This document shows positions 7,336 through 16,930 of a stretch of 64,000 nt of DNA, piece after piece. Where the stretch lies: the NCBI RefSeq assembly GCF_004798935.1, contig NZ_RAHT01000004.1:62001-126000 (forward strand), in the 5' to 3' direction. The stretch comes from Ningiella ruwaisensis. GTDB lineage: Bacteria; Pseudomonadota; Gammaproteobacteria; Enterobacterales; Alteromonadaceae. Positions within the stretch are counted from its first letter, which is position 1, and the number at the start of each line of letters is the position of its first letter. A program made the position numbers and the translations under genes. Under the pieces are notes generated by a model, which searched no databases, was not told where the DNA came from, and saw only the letters and a list, made by a program, of their open reading frames with translations.

Positions 7336-9411
7336 ATGCAGTCACTCATTGATACACCAGTAACCACGCTTAAAGGAGTGGGTGCAAAAGTTGCTGAAAA
7401 GCTCGAAAAACTGGGCCTTCGAACGCTGCAAGACGTGATTTTTCATTTGCCTTTACGCTATGAAGATAGGACAAGACTCTATCCTATCGCCGATCTTCAT
7501 GCCTATCTGCATGTTTGTGTGCAAGGAGAGGTACAAAGCGCAGATATTAAATATGGTCGAAAGCGCATGCTGGTGGTAAGAATAAGCGACGGCACCGGTA
7601 GCATAAATTTGCGTTTTTTTCACTTTTCTGCCGCGCAGTTGAAGGGATTTGGCACAGGTACGACTATTCGCGCTTTTGGTGAGGTGCGAGCAGGTCCAGC
7701 GGGCTTTGAAATGGCGCACCCTGAATACAAAACCGTTACAGATGGTTCCAGCGCTGGAATGGAGGATTCTCTAACGCCGGTTTATCCAACAACCGAAGGA
7801 GTGAATCAGCTTACCCTACGCAAATTAAGTGCTCAAGCACTCGCGCAGCTTGAAAAGGGCGCTTTGCCCGATTATTTGCCCGCTAATTTATATCCTAATC
7901 AGCTTCAGCTGAAAGATGCCTTAAATTTGGTGCATCGTCCGCCGCCAGATGTCGCACTTGATCAGTTAGCAGAAGGCCAGCATCCCGCGCAAAAGCGTTT
8001 AATCATTGAAGAATTGTTAGCGCATCATTTGAGCATGTTAAAAGTACGAGGCCAGGCAAAACAAGATCCAGGATTTAGCGTGACAAAAGATGATGCGCTT
8101 ACTCAAAAATTTTTATCCACCTTGCCGTTTTCGCCCACCCAGGCGCAGCTGCGTGTGGTAAGCGAAATTGAGAAAAATCTTGCCTCAGGCGAGCCAATGA
8201 TGCGCTTGGTTCAGGGCGATGTTGGTTCGGGTAAAACGCTTGTTGCCGCATTGGCTGCCTTGTCGGTAATAAGTGCAGGTTATCAGGTTGCGCTTATGGC
8301 ACCTACCGAATTGCTTGCAGAGCAGCATGCAAACAATTTTTCAGCTTGGTTAGGTCCGTTGGGAATAAGCGTTGGCTGGCTGGCGGGAAAGCTTAAAGGA
8401 AAGGCGAGAAGCGATACACTCGAACAACTAAAAGCCGGTAATATTCAAATGTTATTGGGCACGCATGCTATCTTTCAAAGCGCTGTTGAATATAAAAATC
8501 TGGCGATGGTGATTGTAGATGAGCAGCACCGCTTTGGTGTTCATCAGCGACTCGCGCTTCGTAAGAAAGGTGAGGCGCAAGGCAAGTATCCCCATCAGCT
8601 TATCATGACAGCTACGCCAATACCGCGCACACTCGCTATGACGGCCTATGCGGACCTTGATACAAGCATTATAGATGAGCTACCGCCAGGGCGCACGCCT
8701 GTAAAAACAGTGGTTTTGCCCGATACACGCCGAAGCGACATAATTGACAGGGTTCGCCAATCCGCCCTCGTCGATAAGCGGCAAATTTACTGGGTATGCA
8801 CTCTGATTGAAGAGTCAGAAGTCTTGCAGTGTCAGGCGGCTGAAGACACGGCAGTGGGTCTTCGTACCGCCTTACCTGATTTGCGGGTGGGCTTAGTGCA
8901 TGGTCGGCTCAAATCGCAAGAAAAACAGGCAATAATGGATGCTTTTAAATCTGGCGAAATTGATCTCTTGGTAGCCACCACGGTTATTGAAGTAGGGGTG
9001 GATGTACCAAACGCCAGTTTAATGATTATTGAAAATCCGGAGCGTTTAGGTCTTGCGCAACTTCATCAGTTAAGAGGACGAGTGGGGCGCGGCTCAATCG
9101 AAAGTCATTGCGTGCTGATGTATTCCACTCCGCTTTCAAAAACGGCAAGCAAGCGCCTTGCGGTGTTGCGCGAGTCAAATGACGGGTTTTATATCGCCGA
9201 GAAAGATTTGGAAATCCGTGGGCCTGGCGAGCTGTTAGGCACCAAGCAAACCGGGGTAGCAGACCTTAAAATCGCCGATTTGGTCAGGGACGCTCATATG
9301 GTTGAGGATATAAAACCGCTTGCGGAAACCGTGTGGTACAAGCACCGCAATAACGCTTTAAAGCTCATCGACCGCTGGCTACCCTATCGCGATGATTATA
9401 GTAATGCTTAA
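7336..9411 (+). CDS. recG: ATP-dependent DNA helicase RecG
   Basis: Branch-migrating helicase that rescues stalled forks and processes Holliday junctions. Its 691 residues are the full family length. An N-terminal helix-hairpin and OB-fold wedge domain (about 10-160) grips the branched DNA. Then come Walker A GDVGSGKT (about 294), DEQHR (about 395), TATPIPRTL (about 422), and motif VI QLRGRVGRG (about 577) with the downstream TRG-like region. The usual spoT-trmH neighbours of enteric recG are absent. Confidence 0.97.
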   Translation: MQSLIDTPVTTLKGVGAKVAEKLEKLGLRTLQDVIFHLPLRYEDRTRLYPIADLHAYLHVCVQGEVQSADIKYGRKRMLVVRISDGTGSINLRFFHFSAAQLKGFGTGTTIRAFGEVRAGPAGFEMAHPEYKTVTDGSSAGMEDSLTPVYPTTEGVNQLTLRKLSAQALAQLEKGALPDYLPANLYPNQLQLKDALNLVHRPPPDVALDQLAEGQHPAQKRLIIEELLAHHLSMLKVRGQAKQDPGFSVTKDDALTQKFLSTLPFSPTQAQLRVVSEIEKNLASGEPMMRLVQGDVGSGKTLVAALAALSVISAGYQVALMAPTELLAEQHANNFSAWLGPLGISVGWLAGKLKGKARSDTLEQLKAGNIQMLLGTHAIFQSAVEYKNLAMVIVDEQHRFGVHQRLALRKKGEAQGKYPHQLIMTATPIPRTLAMTAYADLDTSIIDELPPGRTPVKTVVLPDTRRSDIIDRVRQSALVDKRQIYWVCTLIEESEVLQCQAAEDTAVGLRTALPDLRVGLVHGRLKSQEKQAIMDAFKSGEIDLLVATTVIEVGVDVPNASLMIIENPERLGLAQLHQLRGRVGRGSIESHCVLMYSTPLSKTASKRLAVLRESNDGFYIAEKDLEIRGPGELLGTKQTGVADLKIADLVRDAHMVEDIKPLAETVWYKHRNNALKLIDRWLPYRDDYSNA

Positions 9412-9513
9412 ATCAACTCAGCGTAAGTCAAAAGATAAGTCGGACTTTGCTTGAACAATGCACGCAAGTGGCTACAATCTTTGTTTATTCACCTCTAGCC
9501 TCAGGGTTAAGAC

Positions 9514-10512
9514 ATGCGCGTAACAGTGTTCAGTAGCCAAACTTATGACAAGGAATTTTTTATTGCGCACATTCGCGCGATAAGTGCTGACATCGACTTT
9601 GATTTTCAGGAAGCGAAACTAACGGATCAAACCGCCATTTTAGCCAAAGACGCCGATGCAATATTAGTGTTTGTGAATGATCATCTTGATCGCTCGGTTA
9701 TTGATCAGCTAATAAGCTTTGGCATTAAGCATGTAGCGCTGCGCTGCGCAGGGTATAACAATGTTGATGTTGAATACGCCAAAGAGCAGGGAATGAGCGT
9801 ATCGCGCGTGCCAGCCTACTCACCTCAAGCGGTTGCCGAGCACACTATAGCACTGATGATGTCACTAAATCGCAAGCTGCATAAAGCTTATAACCGTGTT
9901 AAAGAAAGTAACTTTGATTTAAACGGGCTCTTAGGCTTTACCTTGCATCATAAAAAAGTTGGTGTTATCGGTACAGGCAAAATCGGTCAGTCGGTCGTTA
10001 ACATTTTACAAGGCTTTGGTTGCGATATTCTTTGCTACGATATTGAAGAGAGTGAGCAGATAAAACAGACCAATGCACAATATACCTCCTTAGAATCATT
10101 GGTTACACAAAGTGATATCATCACCTTGCATTGCCCTTTAACCCCTGAAACCGAGCATCTTATCAATGATGAGCGCATCGAAAAAATGAAAGAGGGAGTG
10201 ATGATTATCAACACCTCTCGCGGTAAATTGATTGATACAAAAGCCGTAATTAAAGGCATTAAGAGTAAAAAAATCGGTTATTTGGGCTTGGATGTGTATG
10301 AGCAAGAAGAAGACCTGTTTTTCAAAAATCGTTCGAGTGAAATCATCGATGATGATGTGTTTCAGCGTCTGTTGACCTTTCCCAATGTTTTGATCACGGG
10401 GCATCAGGGCTTTTTTACCCAAGAGGCACTTGAAGAGATTGCAGAAACCAGCATTAATAATCTGCTGAATTTTAATAAAGACGAGCGAAACGAGAGCTGC
10501 TTTTTGTGCTAA
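9514..10512 (+). CDS. ldhA: D-lactate dehydrogenase (fermentative, LdhA type)
   Basis: NADH-dependent reduction of pyruvate to D-lactate. The 332 residues can be aligned by eye to E. coli LdhA along the whole length: RCAGYNNVD at about 76, the Rossmann motif GVIGTGKIG at about 150, catalytic Arg in NTSRGKLID (about 234), Glu in the YEQEEDLFF region, and the general-acid His in GHQGFFTQEAL (about 295). The stop overlaps the GTG of rsmJ, so the two are translationally coupled. First gene of a four-gene run ending with nei. Confidence 0.93.
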   Translation: MRVTVFSSQTYDKEFFIAHIRAISADIDFDFQEAKLTDQTAILAKDADAILVFVNDHLDRSVIDQLISFGIKHVALRCAGYNNVDVEYAKEQGMSVSRVPAYSPQAVAEHTIALMMSLNRKLHKAYNRVKESNFDLNGLLGFTLHHKKVGVIGTGKIGQSVVNILQGFGCDILCYDIEESEQIKQTNAQYTSLESLVTQSDIITLHCPLTPETEHLINDERIEKMKEGVMIINTSRGKLIDTKAVIKGIKSKKIGYLGLDVYEQEEDLFFKNRSSEIIDDDVFQRLLTFPNVLITGHQGFFTQEALEEIAETSINNLLNFNKDERNESCFLC

Positions 10513-11348
10513 ATACCGCAAGCGATCTTAAAACCGTTATCTTAATTGAGGATATTGGCAGTATTAGCGCACATGAGCGAGCGTTAGCGCTTGCCAAGAA
10601 GACGGGCTTTGAGGTTTATAAAGCGAATCCGCAAAATGCAGCTCGCAATTTTACCACAGCACAATGGCAATTGGTCTTCAGTGAAAAAGGGCTCGCGTTG
10701 CGCTTAACAAGCGAATCGCAGTGGTCAGACATTTGTATCGACTTTAGCTCCAGTGCGCTTCAATATCGCAAACAGCACGGTGGAGGCAAAGCAGAAGCCA
10801 TTGTCAAAGCAGTTGGAATAAATAAACAAAAAAGTAGTGATGCGCTGCTTCGCGTGCTTGATTGCACCGCCGGAATGGGAACCGATAGCTTTGTAATGGC
10901 GTGCGCTGGCGCGGATGTCACTATGCTAGAGCGCAGCGTCCACATTGCTTCGCTATTAGAAGATGCCTTATTTCGATTTGAGCAAAGTGCAGATCCATTA
11001 AGTCAACGGCTTCGTCTCATAAAAGAAGACGCCTATCACTTTTTGTCTCTTAGGGCCTTAAGTGAGGATGAAACTCAAGATAAGTTTGATGTTATATATT
11101 TGGACCCTATGTTTCCACACAGAAAAAAATCTGCCTTAGTAAAAAAAGAAATGCAGGCCTTTCAAAGACTTTTAGGCGAAGATACAGATAGTGAGCGAGT
11201 GCTCACATTGGCTTTACAATCTGCGAATAAGAGAGTGGTGGTAAAACGACCTAACAGTGCTGCCCCTTTAGCCTGTGAACAAAAACTAAAACCGTCTACT
11301 GAAATACGATCGAAAAAGCATCGCTTTGACGTATATGTTCTGTCTTAG
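10506..11348 (+). CDS. rsmJ: 16S rRNA m2G1516 methyltransferase RsmJ
   Basis: S-adenosylmethionine-dependent methyltransferase acting on G1516 of 16S rRNA. The 280-residue protein has the SAM loop LDCTAGMGTDSFVMACAGA at about 118-136, the acidic ribose-binding ERS, and the catalytic-type DPMFP motif (YLDPMFPHRKKSALVKKEMQ) at about 199. The GTG start at 10506 overlaps the ldhA stop. The gene is intact. This matters because rsmJ is a known landing site for some Tn7-CRISPR elements, and nothing is inserted here. Confidence 0.94.
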   Translation: MLNTASDLKTVILIEDIGSISAHERALALAKKTGFEVYKANPQNAARNFTTAQWQLVFSEKGLALRLTSESQWSDICIDFSSSALQYRKQHGGGKAEAIVKAVGINKQKSSDALLRVLDCTAGMGTDSFVMACAGADVTMLERSVHIASLLEDALFRFEQSADPLSQRLRLIKEDAYHFLSLRALSEDETQDKFDVIYLDPMFPHRKKSALVKKEMQAFQRLLGEDTDSERVLTLALQSANKRVVVKRPNSAAPLACEQKLKPSTEIRSKKHRFDVYVLS

Positions 11349-11404
11349 TGCTATCAGACACTGCGTTTGCCACGTCATTTATTAATAACAGTAAAGGAAA
11401 AACG

Positions 11405-11878
11405 ATGATAAAAGTTGGTGATAAACTCCCGGAAGCGAAATTCAGCATGCTTGATGATGGAGATATGAAAAATCCTACTACGAAAGACTTATTTGCCGGT
11501 AAAAAAGTTGTGCTTTTTGCGGTACCAGGGGCGTTTACACCAACCTGCTCACAAGCTCACCTTCCCGGATATGTTGCACTTGCCGACAAGATAAAGGCGA
11601 AAGGCGTAGAGGAGATTATCTGCTTATCGGTAAACGATGCCTTTGTAATGGATGCATGGGGTAAGGCCTCAAATGCAGAACACATTATCATGCTTGCAGA
11701 TGGTAACGGCGCATTCTGCAAAGCCATGGGCCTTGATATGGACACCGACAGTTTTGGTGGTGTGCGCTCGCAACGATTCAGTATGCTTATTGAAGATGCA
11801 ACGGTGAAAGCGTTAAATGTAGAAGATGCCGGGCGCTTTGAAGTCTCAGATGCAGAAACCATGCTGGCGATGTTGTAA
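11405..11878 (+). CDS. Peroxiredoxin (Prx5/AhpE-like redoxin)
   Basis: A 157-residue peroxidase of the Prx5 type. The peroxidatic cysteine is Cys48 in VPGAFTPTCSQAHLPG. Trp and Arg residues of the SQRFSMLIEDATVKALNVE block complete the family signature. A frame extends upstream to 11348, but AAAGGA immediately before the ATG at 11405 and the family's usual beginning (IKVGDKLPEAKF) fix the start. Cytosolic detoxification of H2O2 or alkyl hydroperoxides, probably with glutathione or glutaredoxin as reductant. It sits between rsmJ and nei in one transcription unit. Confidence 0.93.
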   Translation: MIKVGDKLPEAKFSMLDDGDMKNPTTKDLFAGKKVVLFAVPGAFTPTCSQAHLPGYVALADKIKAKGVEEIICLSVNDAFVMDAWGKASNAEHIIMLADGNGAFCKAMGLDMDTDSFGGVRSQRFSMLIEDATVKALNVEDAGRFEVSDAETMLAML

Positions 11879-11883
11879 GAATA

Positions 11884-12726
11884 ATGCCTGAGGGCCCTGA
11901 AATAAGGCGCGCTGCGGACAGCATCGCTAAAGTCATTGAAGGGAAGCTGATAGAGGATGTAATAGTCGGCCTTGATCGTTTAGCACCTTATGTCAGTCAG
12001 TTGAAAGGACAGAGAGTACGAGAGGTGGAGACGCGGGGCAAAGCCATGCTGATCCACTTTAACAACGGTTTAAGCGTCTACTCACATAACCAGCTCTATG
12101 GGGTTTGGAAAACAGCAAAGCGTGGCACCTTGCCCAAAACAAAACGCTCACTGAGATTAGCGCTTCATACTGAAACTGAAAGCGCGCTATTGTACAGCGC
12201 ATCAGATATAGAAGTGCATCCCTTTGAAGCGCTTTGTGAGCATCCATTTTTAAAACGCATTGGCCCGGATATTCTGGATAAAAATGTACAATGGCAGGAT
12301 ATAAAACTTCGATTGCAAGATAGACGTTTCATTAATCGCACACTCAGTGCGCTTTATTTGGATCAACATTTTATTGCAGGGATCGGCAATTATTTGCGAA
12401 GCGAAATTTTATTTGCCGCCCGTGTTCACCCTGACCTTAAACCTAAGTTGTTAAATGACTCCCAACTGGATTTACTGGCAAAACAAACGCTCATAATCGG
12501 ACAGCGAGCCTATAAAACGCGCGGCCATACTGTACCCGATGATATTCGCAGGCACTTGGCAAAGAATAAAACTAATTATGAAGGCGCTCGTTTTATGGTG
12601 TTTAATCGAGAGTCACAGCCTTGCAGAGAGTGTGTAAATCCTATTTTAAAAGCGCAGAGAAATGGCCGGCGAATTTATTGGTGTGAGAATTGTCAGTCTA
12701 TAAATAGTGAACAAAGAAAGAAGTAA
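11884..12726 (+). CDS. nei: Endonuclease VIII (oxidised-pyrimidine DNA glycosylase)
   Basis: Base-excision repair glycosylase/AP lyase that removes oxidised pyrimidines. The mature N-terminus is PEGPEIRRAAD, where Pro1 is the Schiff-base nucleophile and Glu2 the acid. A helix-two-turn-helix region is at about 150-215. The C-terminal zinc finger has two Cys pairs (PCRECV and WCENCQ, about 245-270). It starts 5 bp after the peroxiredoxin stop, so oxidant removal and oxidative-damage repair share an operon. Confidence 0.95.
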   Translation: MPEGPEIRRAADSIAKVIEGKLIEDVIVGLDRLAPYVSQLKGQRVREVETRGKAMLIHFNNGLSVYSHNQLYGVWKTAKRGTLPKTKRSLRLALHTETESALLYSASDIEVHPFEALCEHPFLKRIGPDILDKNVQWQDIKLRLQDRRFINRTLSALYLDQHFIAGIGNYLRSEILFAARVHPDLKPKLLNDSQLDLLAKQTLIIGQRAYKTRGHTVPDDIRRHLAKNKTNYEGARFMVFNRESQPCRECVNPILKAQRNGRRIYWCENCQSINSEQRKK

Positions 12727-12752
12727 GTACTTACTGGGTAAGGTGCTAGGCG

Positions 12753-13922
12753 CTAAAGTTTTTTATAATTTGTAAAGCATTTATACAATTGTGTACCGCT
12801 TAACACCGACGCTGATGGAAAGTGCAAAATTGGGATCAAATCGCAGGGTGCTTTGAGCTCAAAGACGGCGTTTGTTGAGTCCAGTTCATCTATATTGAGC
12901 ACTCTTGCCATTAAATCGCCTTTCTTTAATGGATGCCCGGGTTTTGCACAATACTCAACCATGCCGCCAAAATCGGTGAACAAGGTCTTATAATCGGCCA
13001 AAGAGACGCCAAATCGTTCAATCGCTTGTTTGTTTGTGTGCTCAAAATTATCATTTTCGGCGAATAATCCTCTCGCCTGCAAGTAGCTAAGAATGTTATC
13101 AGCATCTTTTTTACCTTCTGCAAAATCGATAACTTCCTGACTTCCCATCTCAACTGTAAACGCCTCCACCCCAAAATCTGCCGCAGAAAACCCTTTAGAC
13201 TGTAGAGCATCACCCAAGGTCCACCAAGGGCAGAAGGTCGCCTCATCCAGCGCGCCGGCAAAAACGTTGGGAATAAATATATTATGAGCAAAGGAAAATA
13301 AATAAGCGGCTTCTTTGGCGTACTCAGGGATATAGATATGACGGGACGATACAGGTCCGTTGTGTAAATCCAGCACAATATCCGCATCAAAAGCCAACTG
13401 TTGAAGTTTAAGATTGAGCTGCTGTGCCAGCCCAAGTCCCCATTCTTGATTCAATTTTGCTTGGATTTTTTCTTTATACTGCGCACGAAACGCTTGCTTA
13501 ATCATTTGAGGACTCTGACTTTCTTCTACGCTGTGAGCAAATTTCACGACCTCGTTTTCATCATAATAGTAGCCCCGGTTCCAGTTAGTACCATTAACTG
13601 GGTCAAATCTGCCAAGGGTATACTCGCCTGCTTTTATGTTAGTGCCAACAGGATTGCAATTTGGGACAAGTAGTACCTCCCCGCATATGGGTAACTTTAA
13701 AAGCGACTGTAGCAAATGATAAATCACGACATTCCCTTGTACTTCAGCTCCATGAATAGAGCTTTGTATATAGACTTTTAAGGCTTTCGAGCTATCGTTT
13801 GAGTGCCCTTTGAGTCGATATATAGGCACATTCAGGCTTCTTCCTGATGCGTTCTGAGCAACCGCTATGTGCGTTTTTTCAAGGGTCGGGAAATTTTGAT
13901 GAGATAAATGATGCTCTGCCAT
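12753..13922 (-). CDS. Succinylglutamate desuccinylase/aspartoacylase-family zinc hydrolase
   Basis: A 389-residue M14-type metallohydrolase of the AstE/AspA family. Zinc-binding His and Glu are visible in SSIHGAEVQGN (about 55) and a later His in VLDLHNGP (about 182). The catalytic Glu probably lies in AFTVEMGSQE (about 255). A C-terminal beta domain (about 315-389) resembles the barrel of the group. Substrate unknown; no ast arginine-catabolism genes are nearby. It is convergent with nei. Confidence 0.85.
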   Translation of the reverse strand: MAEHHLSHQNFPTLEKTHIAVAQNASGRSLNVPIYRLKGHSNDSSKALKVYIQSSIHGAEVQGNVVIYHLLQSLLKLPICGEVLLVPNCNPVGTNIKAGEYTLGRFDPVNGTNWNRGYYYDENEVVKFAHSVEESQSPQMIKQAFRAQYKEKIQAKLNQEWGLGLAQQLNLKLQQLAFDADIVLDLHNGPVSSRHIYIPEYAKEAAYLFSFAHNIFIPNVFAGALDEATFCPWWTLGDALQSKGFSAADFGVEAFTVEMGSQEVIDFAEGKKDADNILSYLQARGLFAENDNFEHTNKQAIERFGVSLADYKTLFTDFGGMVEYCAKPGHPLKKGDLMARVLNIDELDSTNAVFELKAPCDLIPILHFPSASVLSGTQLYKCFTNYKKL

Positions 13923-14083
13923 GCCTGCTAGTTACCTGCGTTAGTGAATAGATAAGATATTACGGCCAAATTTGAAGCGGTAGAACTGAGGGTGATTTTT
14001 GTATTGTTGATGAACTGCGATGGACTTTCAAGAAAATATCTTGGATAGTATGAGCGCGTGATTAAGAATATTGGGAATATTGC

Positions 14084-16816
14084 ATGGATGGCTTGGTTGT
14101 TTTTGGTGCGCTACTGATAATCGCAATGATTGCAGGCGCAATTTTAGGCTTTGTTAATTTAAGTCAAATTAGCGCGCTAAAGCGCCAAATCAGTCAGTTG
14201 AAAGAGGCAGTAGACCAACAAGCGCGAAATATCTCGGCTCTCAGGCAAGGTAGTGCCGATAGTCTGCATCGCGAACCGCCAGTTCAGCATAAACCAGTCC
14301 AGCGCGAACCAGTCCAGCCTGAACCAGTCCATCAACAAAAAAACACCGAAAATCCTAAAATAAAGCCAGAAAATATTCCGGCATCTAAGCAGGCAGATGA
14401 ACGCTTTTCACTAGAGCGCTTCTTGATGGGGAATGGACTATTATGGCTTGGCGCTCTGGTGCTTGCATTAGGAGGTGTTTTTTTAGCAAAGTACAGCATT
14501 GAAGCTGGGCTGTTTCCTCCGGGTCTGCGCATTGGGCTAGGTGCTGTTTTCGGTTTGAGCCTAATCATTGTTGCTGAATATTTATATCGAAATCCTGAAA
14601 AATACCAAATTAATACGCCTGTAATAAGCGCAGCTCTTGCAAGCGGCGGCATTATTACGTGCTACGCAATGACGCTTGTTGCCTTTGATTATTATGCGTT
14701 TTTATCGCCAGGACTTGCATTTGCCATCCTTGCCAGTATCTCCTTAGCGGGTGCGGGCTTGTCAATCCGGCTGGGCCCGATCCTCGCGGGCATTGGTATT
14801 ATTGGTGCCTACGCAGTGCCAGCGATTGTTTCTACGGGCTCAAACAATGTGCTTGCGTTGCTTTTGTATGTTGCGGCGGTTTCTTTCTCTAGTATTTGGA
14901 TTTACCAGCAAGTACGGCGAATTTGGGTGTGGTACTTAAGCGCCTTTGGGCACTTTGTGTGGTATGCCGTGGCTATCTCTATATCCACTGATCTACCTTT
15001 CATCCTTGGTGATCTTAAAGCTTCGTCCACACCTTACTTAGTTTCAGAGTATGCAAACATTGGGATTCTGACGGTCTTTGGTCTTTTCTCAATTTATGTT
15101 TTTGCGTTGTTTGATCTACTGGGTTGGTCCTTAAAAGAATGTGTTAGACAGCCATTTACGACCAAAGAAATGTTGATACCGCGAAAAGAGCAACTTGGTG
15201 TACTTCTGCCTCTGCTTGGACTTGTAGTATACGCGACGCTATCAGGTTTTTCGCCAGAACTGCTTTATGCGTTTGCGGCATATAGCACACTTTTGCTCGT
15301 AATGCCTTTAAGGCATAGCGCATTAGATACCTGGCCGTTTTTGTCGCTTGCCCTTGCCATATTCGTATTTTTAAAAATGCCGGTCACCTTTGATTACAGT
15401 GATAATTTGTTCCCTTTCAGTGGCGGGTTTATTTTTATTCAGGCGCTTTCGTTAGTACTCATTGTTTATGCCCTGTTTATGCAAAAAAGCTTTAGCCAAC
15501 GTCATGCGTATTCGCTTTTATTGGTGCTTGCGCCACTAAGCCTTTTTGCTATTGCCTATGCACTGTCAGCGCCAGAGGCTGCGGTATTTTTATATCCTGT
15601 TTTTGCCATTGAATTAGGAATAATTGCGACAGGCTTTGTGCTGATGGCTATGCGAAGCGCAACAGCCACCTCAGATACCGGGCAATCTCTCTCGCATAAC
15701 AGTGAACTTGTCCACAAAGTCAGCTATTTATTGCTTGCCAATGGTGCCCTCGCGCTTATTTTAACGATGCTTTTATCCGCTAGCACCTTAACACTGGCTC
15801 TTGCCGCGCAAATTACCCTGATGGCATCACTGGGCGCGAAATATCGTTTACAATTGCCGCCGTGGCTATTTAAAATTGCTGTTATTGGCGTCATGGTGCG
15901 CTTAACGTTTGCACCATGGCTACCTGATTATGCGGGCGAGACCCTTTTTGGACTGCACTGGTCGATTGTTATCTATCCATTAAGCTTTATATTGCTTTTG
16001 TTTGCTCGTAAACATACTCGCTCCAATGCACACAATAAAAATTTGGCGGCATGGTTTGATGGCGCGCTATTGCATCTATTGGCACTTTTTGTCACTACTG
16101 AAAGCAGTTATTTATTGATAGGTGAATATCCTGACTTTGACAACTTGAGCTTTCAGCAAAGTGCATTGCTTGGAATGAATTATCTAATACTGGCAACGGT
16201 GTATTTTTGGCGGAGCCAATTAACTACACAAAAAGCGCTTTATCGTTTCTTCGCAGTTGGCTTAGTGCTTGGTGCTATTTATACCCACTTATTTTCGAGC
16301 CTTCTTAACAATCCGTTTATCTCAAACCAAGAAGTGGGAACAAACCCTATCGTCAATTGGTTACTAATATTGTGGTTTATTCCTGCGTTAGTCTTGCTTT
16401 TTAATGTCAAAATGCAGTTTTTTAACAAAGATACGTCTAAGCCTGCTTTGATTGTGGCGGGTCTTTTTTACGTAAGCTACCTAAATGCAGCCATTCGCTT
16501 GTTTTTTGAAGAGGGCACTTCATTGTATTTATATGCGGTGAGCCAAGCTGAACTATACACTTATTCAGTGATATATCTATTAATCGCTATTATATGTATT
16601 GTAATAGCGCAAAGTAAGCACTTACATCGACTCAATCAATTGGGTTTTGCCATATTAGCGCTTGTTATTTTAAAAGCATTTGTGATTGATATGGCAAATC
16701 TTGAGGGCTTGTATAGAGCGCTCTCGTTTATTGGCTTAGGTCTCTCCCTGGTTGGTATTGGCTGGTTATTTCAGCGTTTTAAACGCCTGGAAAAACCTTG
16801 TGAACCTGTAACCTGA
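14084..16816 (+). CDS. Large polytopic membrane protein, DUF2339 family
   Basis: A 910-residue inner-membrane protein. It has one N-terminal anchor (residues 1-24), a cytoplasmic coiled and charged linker (30-115) with an imperfect Pro-Glu repeat (PVQREPVQPEPVHQ), and then more than 20 predicted hydrophobic segments to the C-terminus. The entry segment LMGNGLLWLGALVLALGGVFLAKY is characteristic of DUF2339. Role unknown; the family is sometimes linked to envelope or cell-wall transport. The GAA/CCAGTCC repeat in the linker could vary in length. Single gene, not obviously part of an operon. Confidence 0.85.
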   Translation: MDGLVVFGALLIIAMIAGAILGFVNLSQISALKRQISQLKEAVDQQARNISALRQGSADSLHREPPVQHKPVQREPVQPEPVHQQKNTENPKIKPENIPASKQADERFSLERFLMGNGLLWLGALVLALGGVFLAKYSIEAGLFPPGLRIGLGAVFGLSLIIVAEYLYRNPEKYQINTPVISAALASGGIITCYAMTLVAFDYYAFLSPGLAFAILASISLAGAGLSIRLGPILAGIGIIGAYAVPAIVSTGSNNVLALLLYVAAVSFSSIWIYQQVRRIWVWYLSAFGHFVWYAVAISISTDLPFILGDLKASSTPYLVSEYANIGILTVFGLFSIYVFALFDLLGWSLKECVRQPFTTKEMLIPRKEQLGVLLPLLGLVVYATLSGFSPELLYAFAAYSTLLLVMPLRHSALDTWPFLSLALAIFVFLKMPVTFDYSDNLFPFSGGFIFIQALSLVLIVYALFMQKSFSQRHAYSLLLVLAPLSLFAIAYALSAPEAAVFLYPVFAIELGIIATGFVLMAMRSATATSDTGQSLSHNSELVHKVSYLLLANGALALILTMLLSASTLTLALAAQITLMASLGAKYRLQLPPWLFKIAVIGVMVRLTFAPWLPDYAGETLFGLHWSIVIYPLSFILLLFARKHTRSNAHNKNLAAWFDGALLHLLALFVTTESSYLLIGEYPDFDNLSFQQSALLGMNYLILATVYFWRSQLTTQKALYRFFAVGLVLGAIYTHLFSSLLNNPFISNQEVGTNPIVNWLLILWFIPALVLLFNVKMQFFNKDTSKPALIVAGLFYVSYLNAAIRLFFEEGTSLYLYAVSQAELYTYSVIYLLIAIICIVIAQSKHLHRLNQLGFAILALVILKAFVIDMANLEGLYRALSFIGLGLSLVGIGWLFQRFKRLEKPCEPVT

Positions 16817-16930
16817 GCCTCAATGTATTTTCACTTAAAGCATTGTTTATTATCGGCAGGTTTTAGCAGAAAAACGTGCGTAAAACACGTATCATTGCGT
16901 CATGAAAAGTGAAGATTCAAGAAGTAGAAA

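Noticed and set aside
10506-11348. rsmJ as an occupied Tn7-CRISPR attachment site
   Set aside because: rsmJ is intact and followed directly by the peroxiredoxin and nei genes; no end repeats or tns genes are present there.
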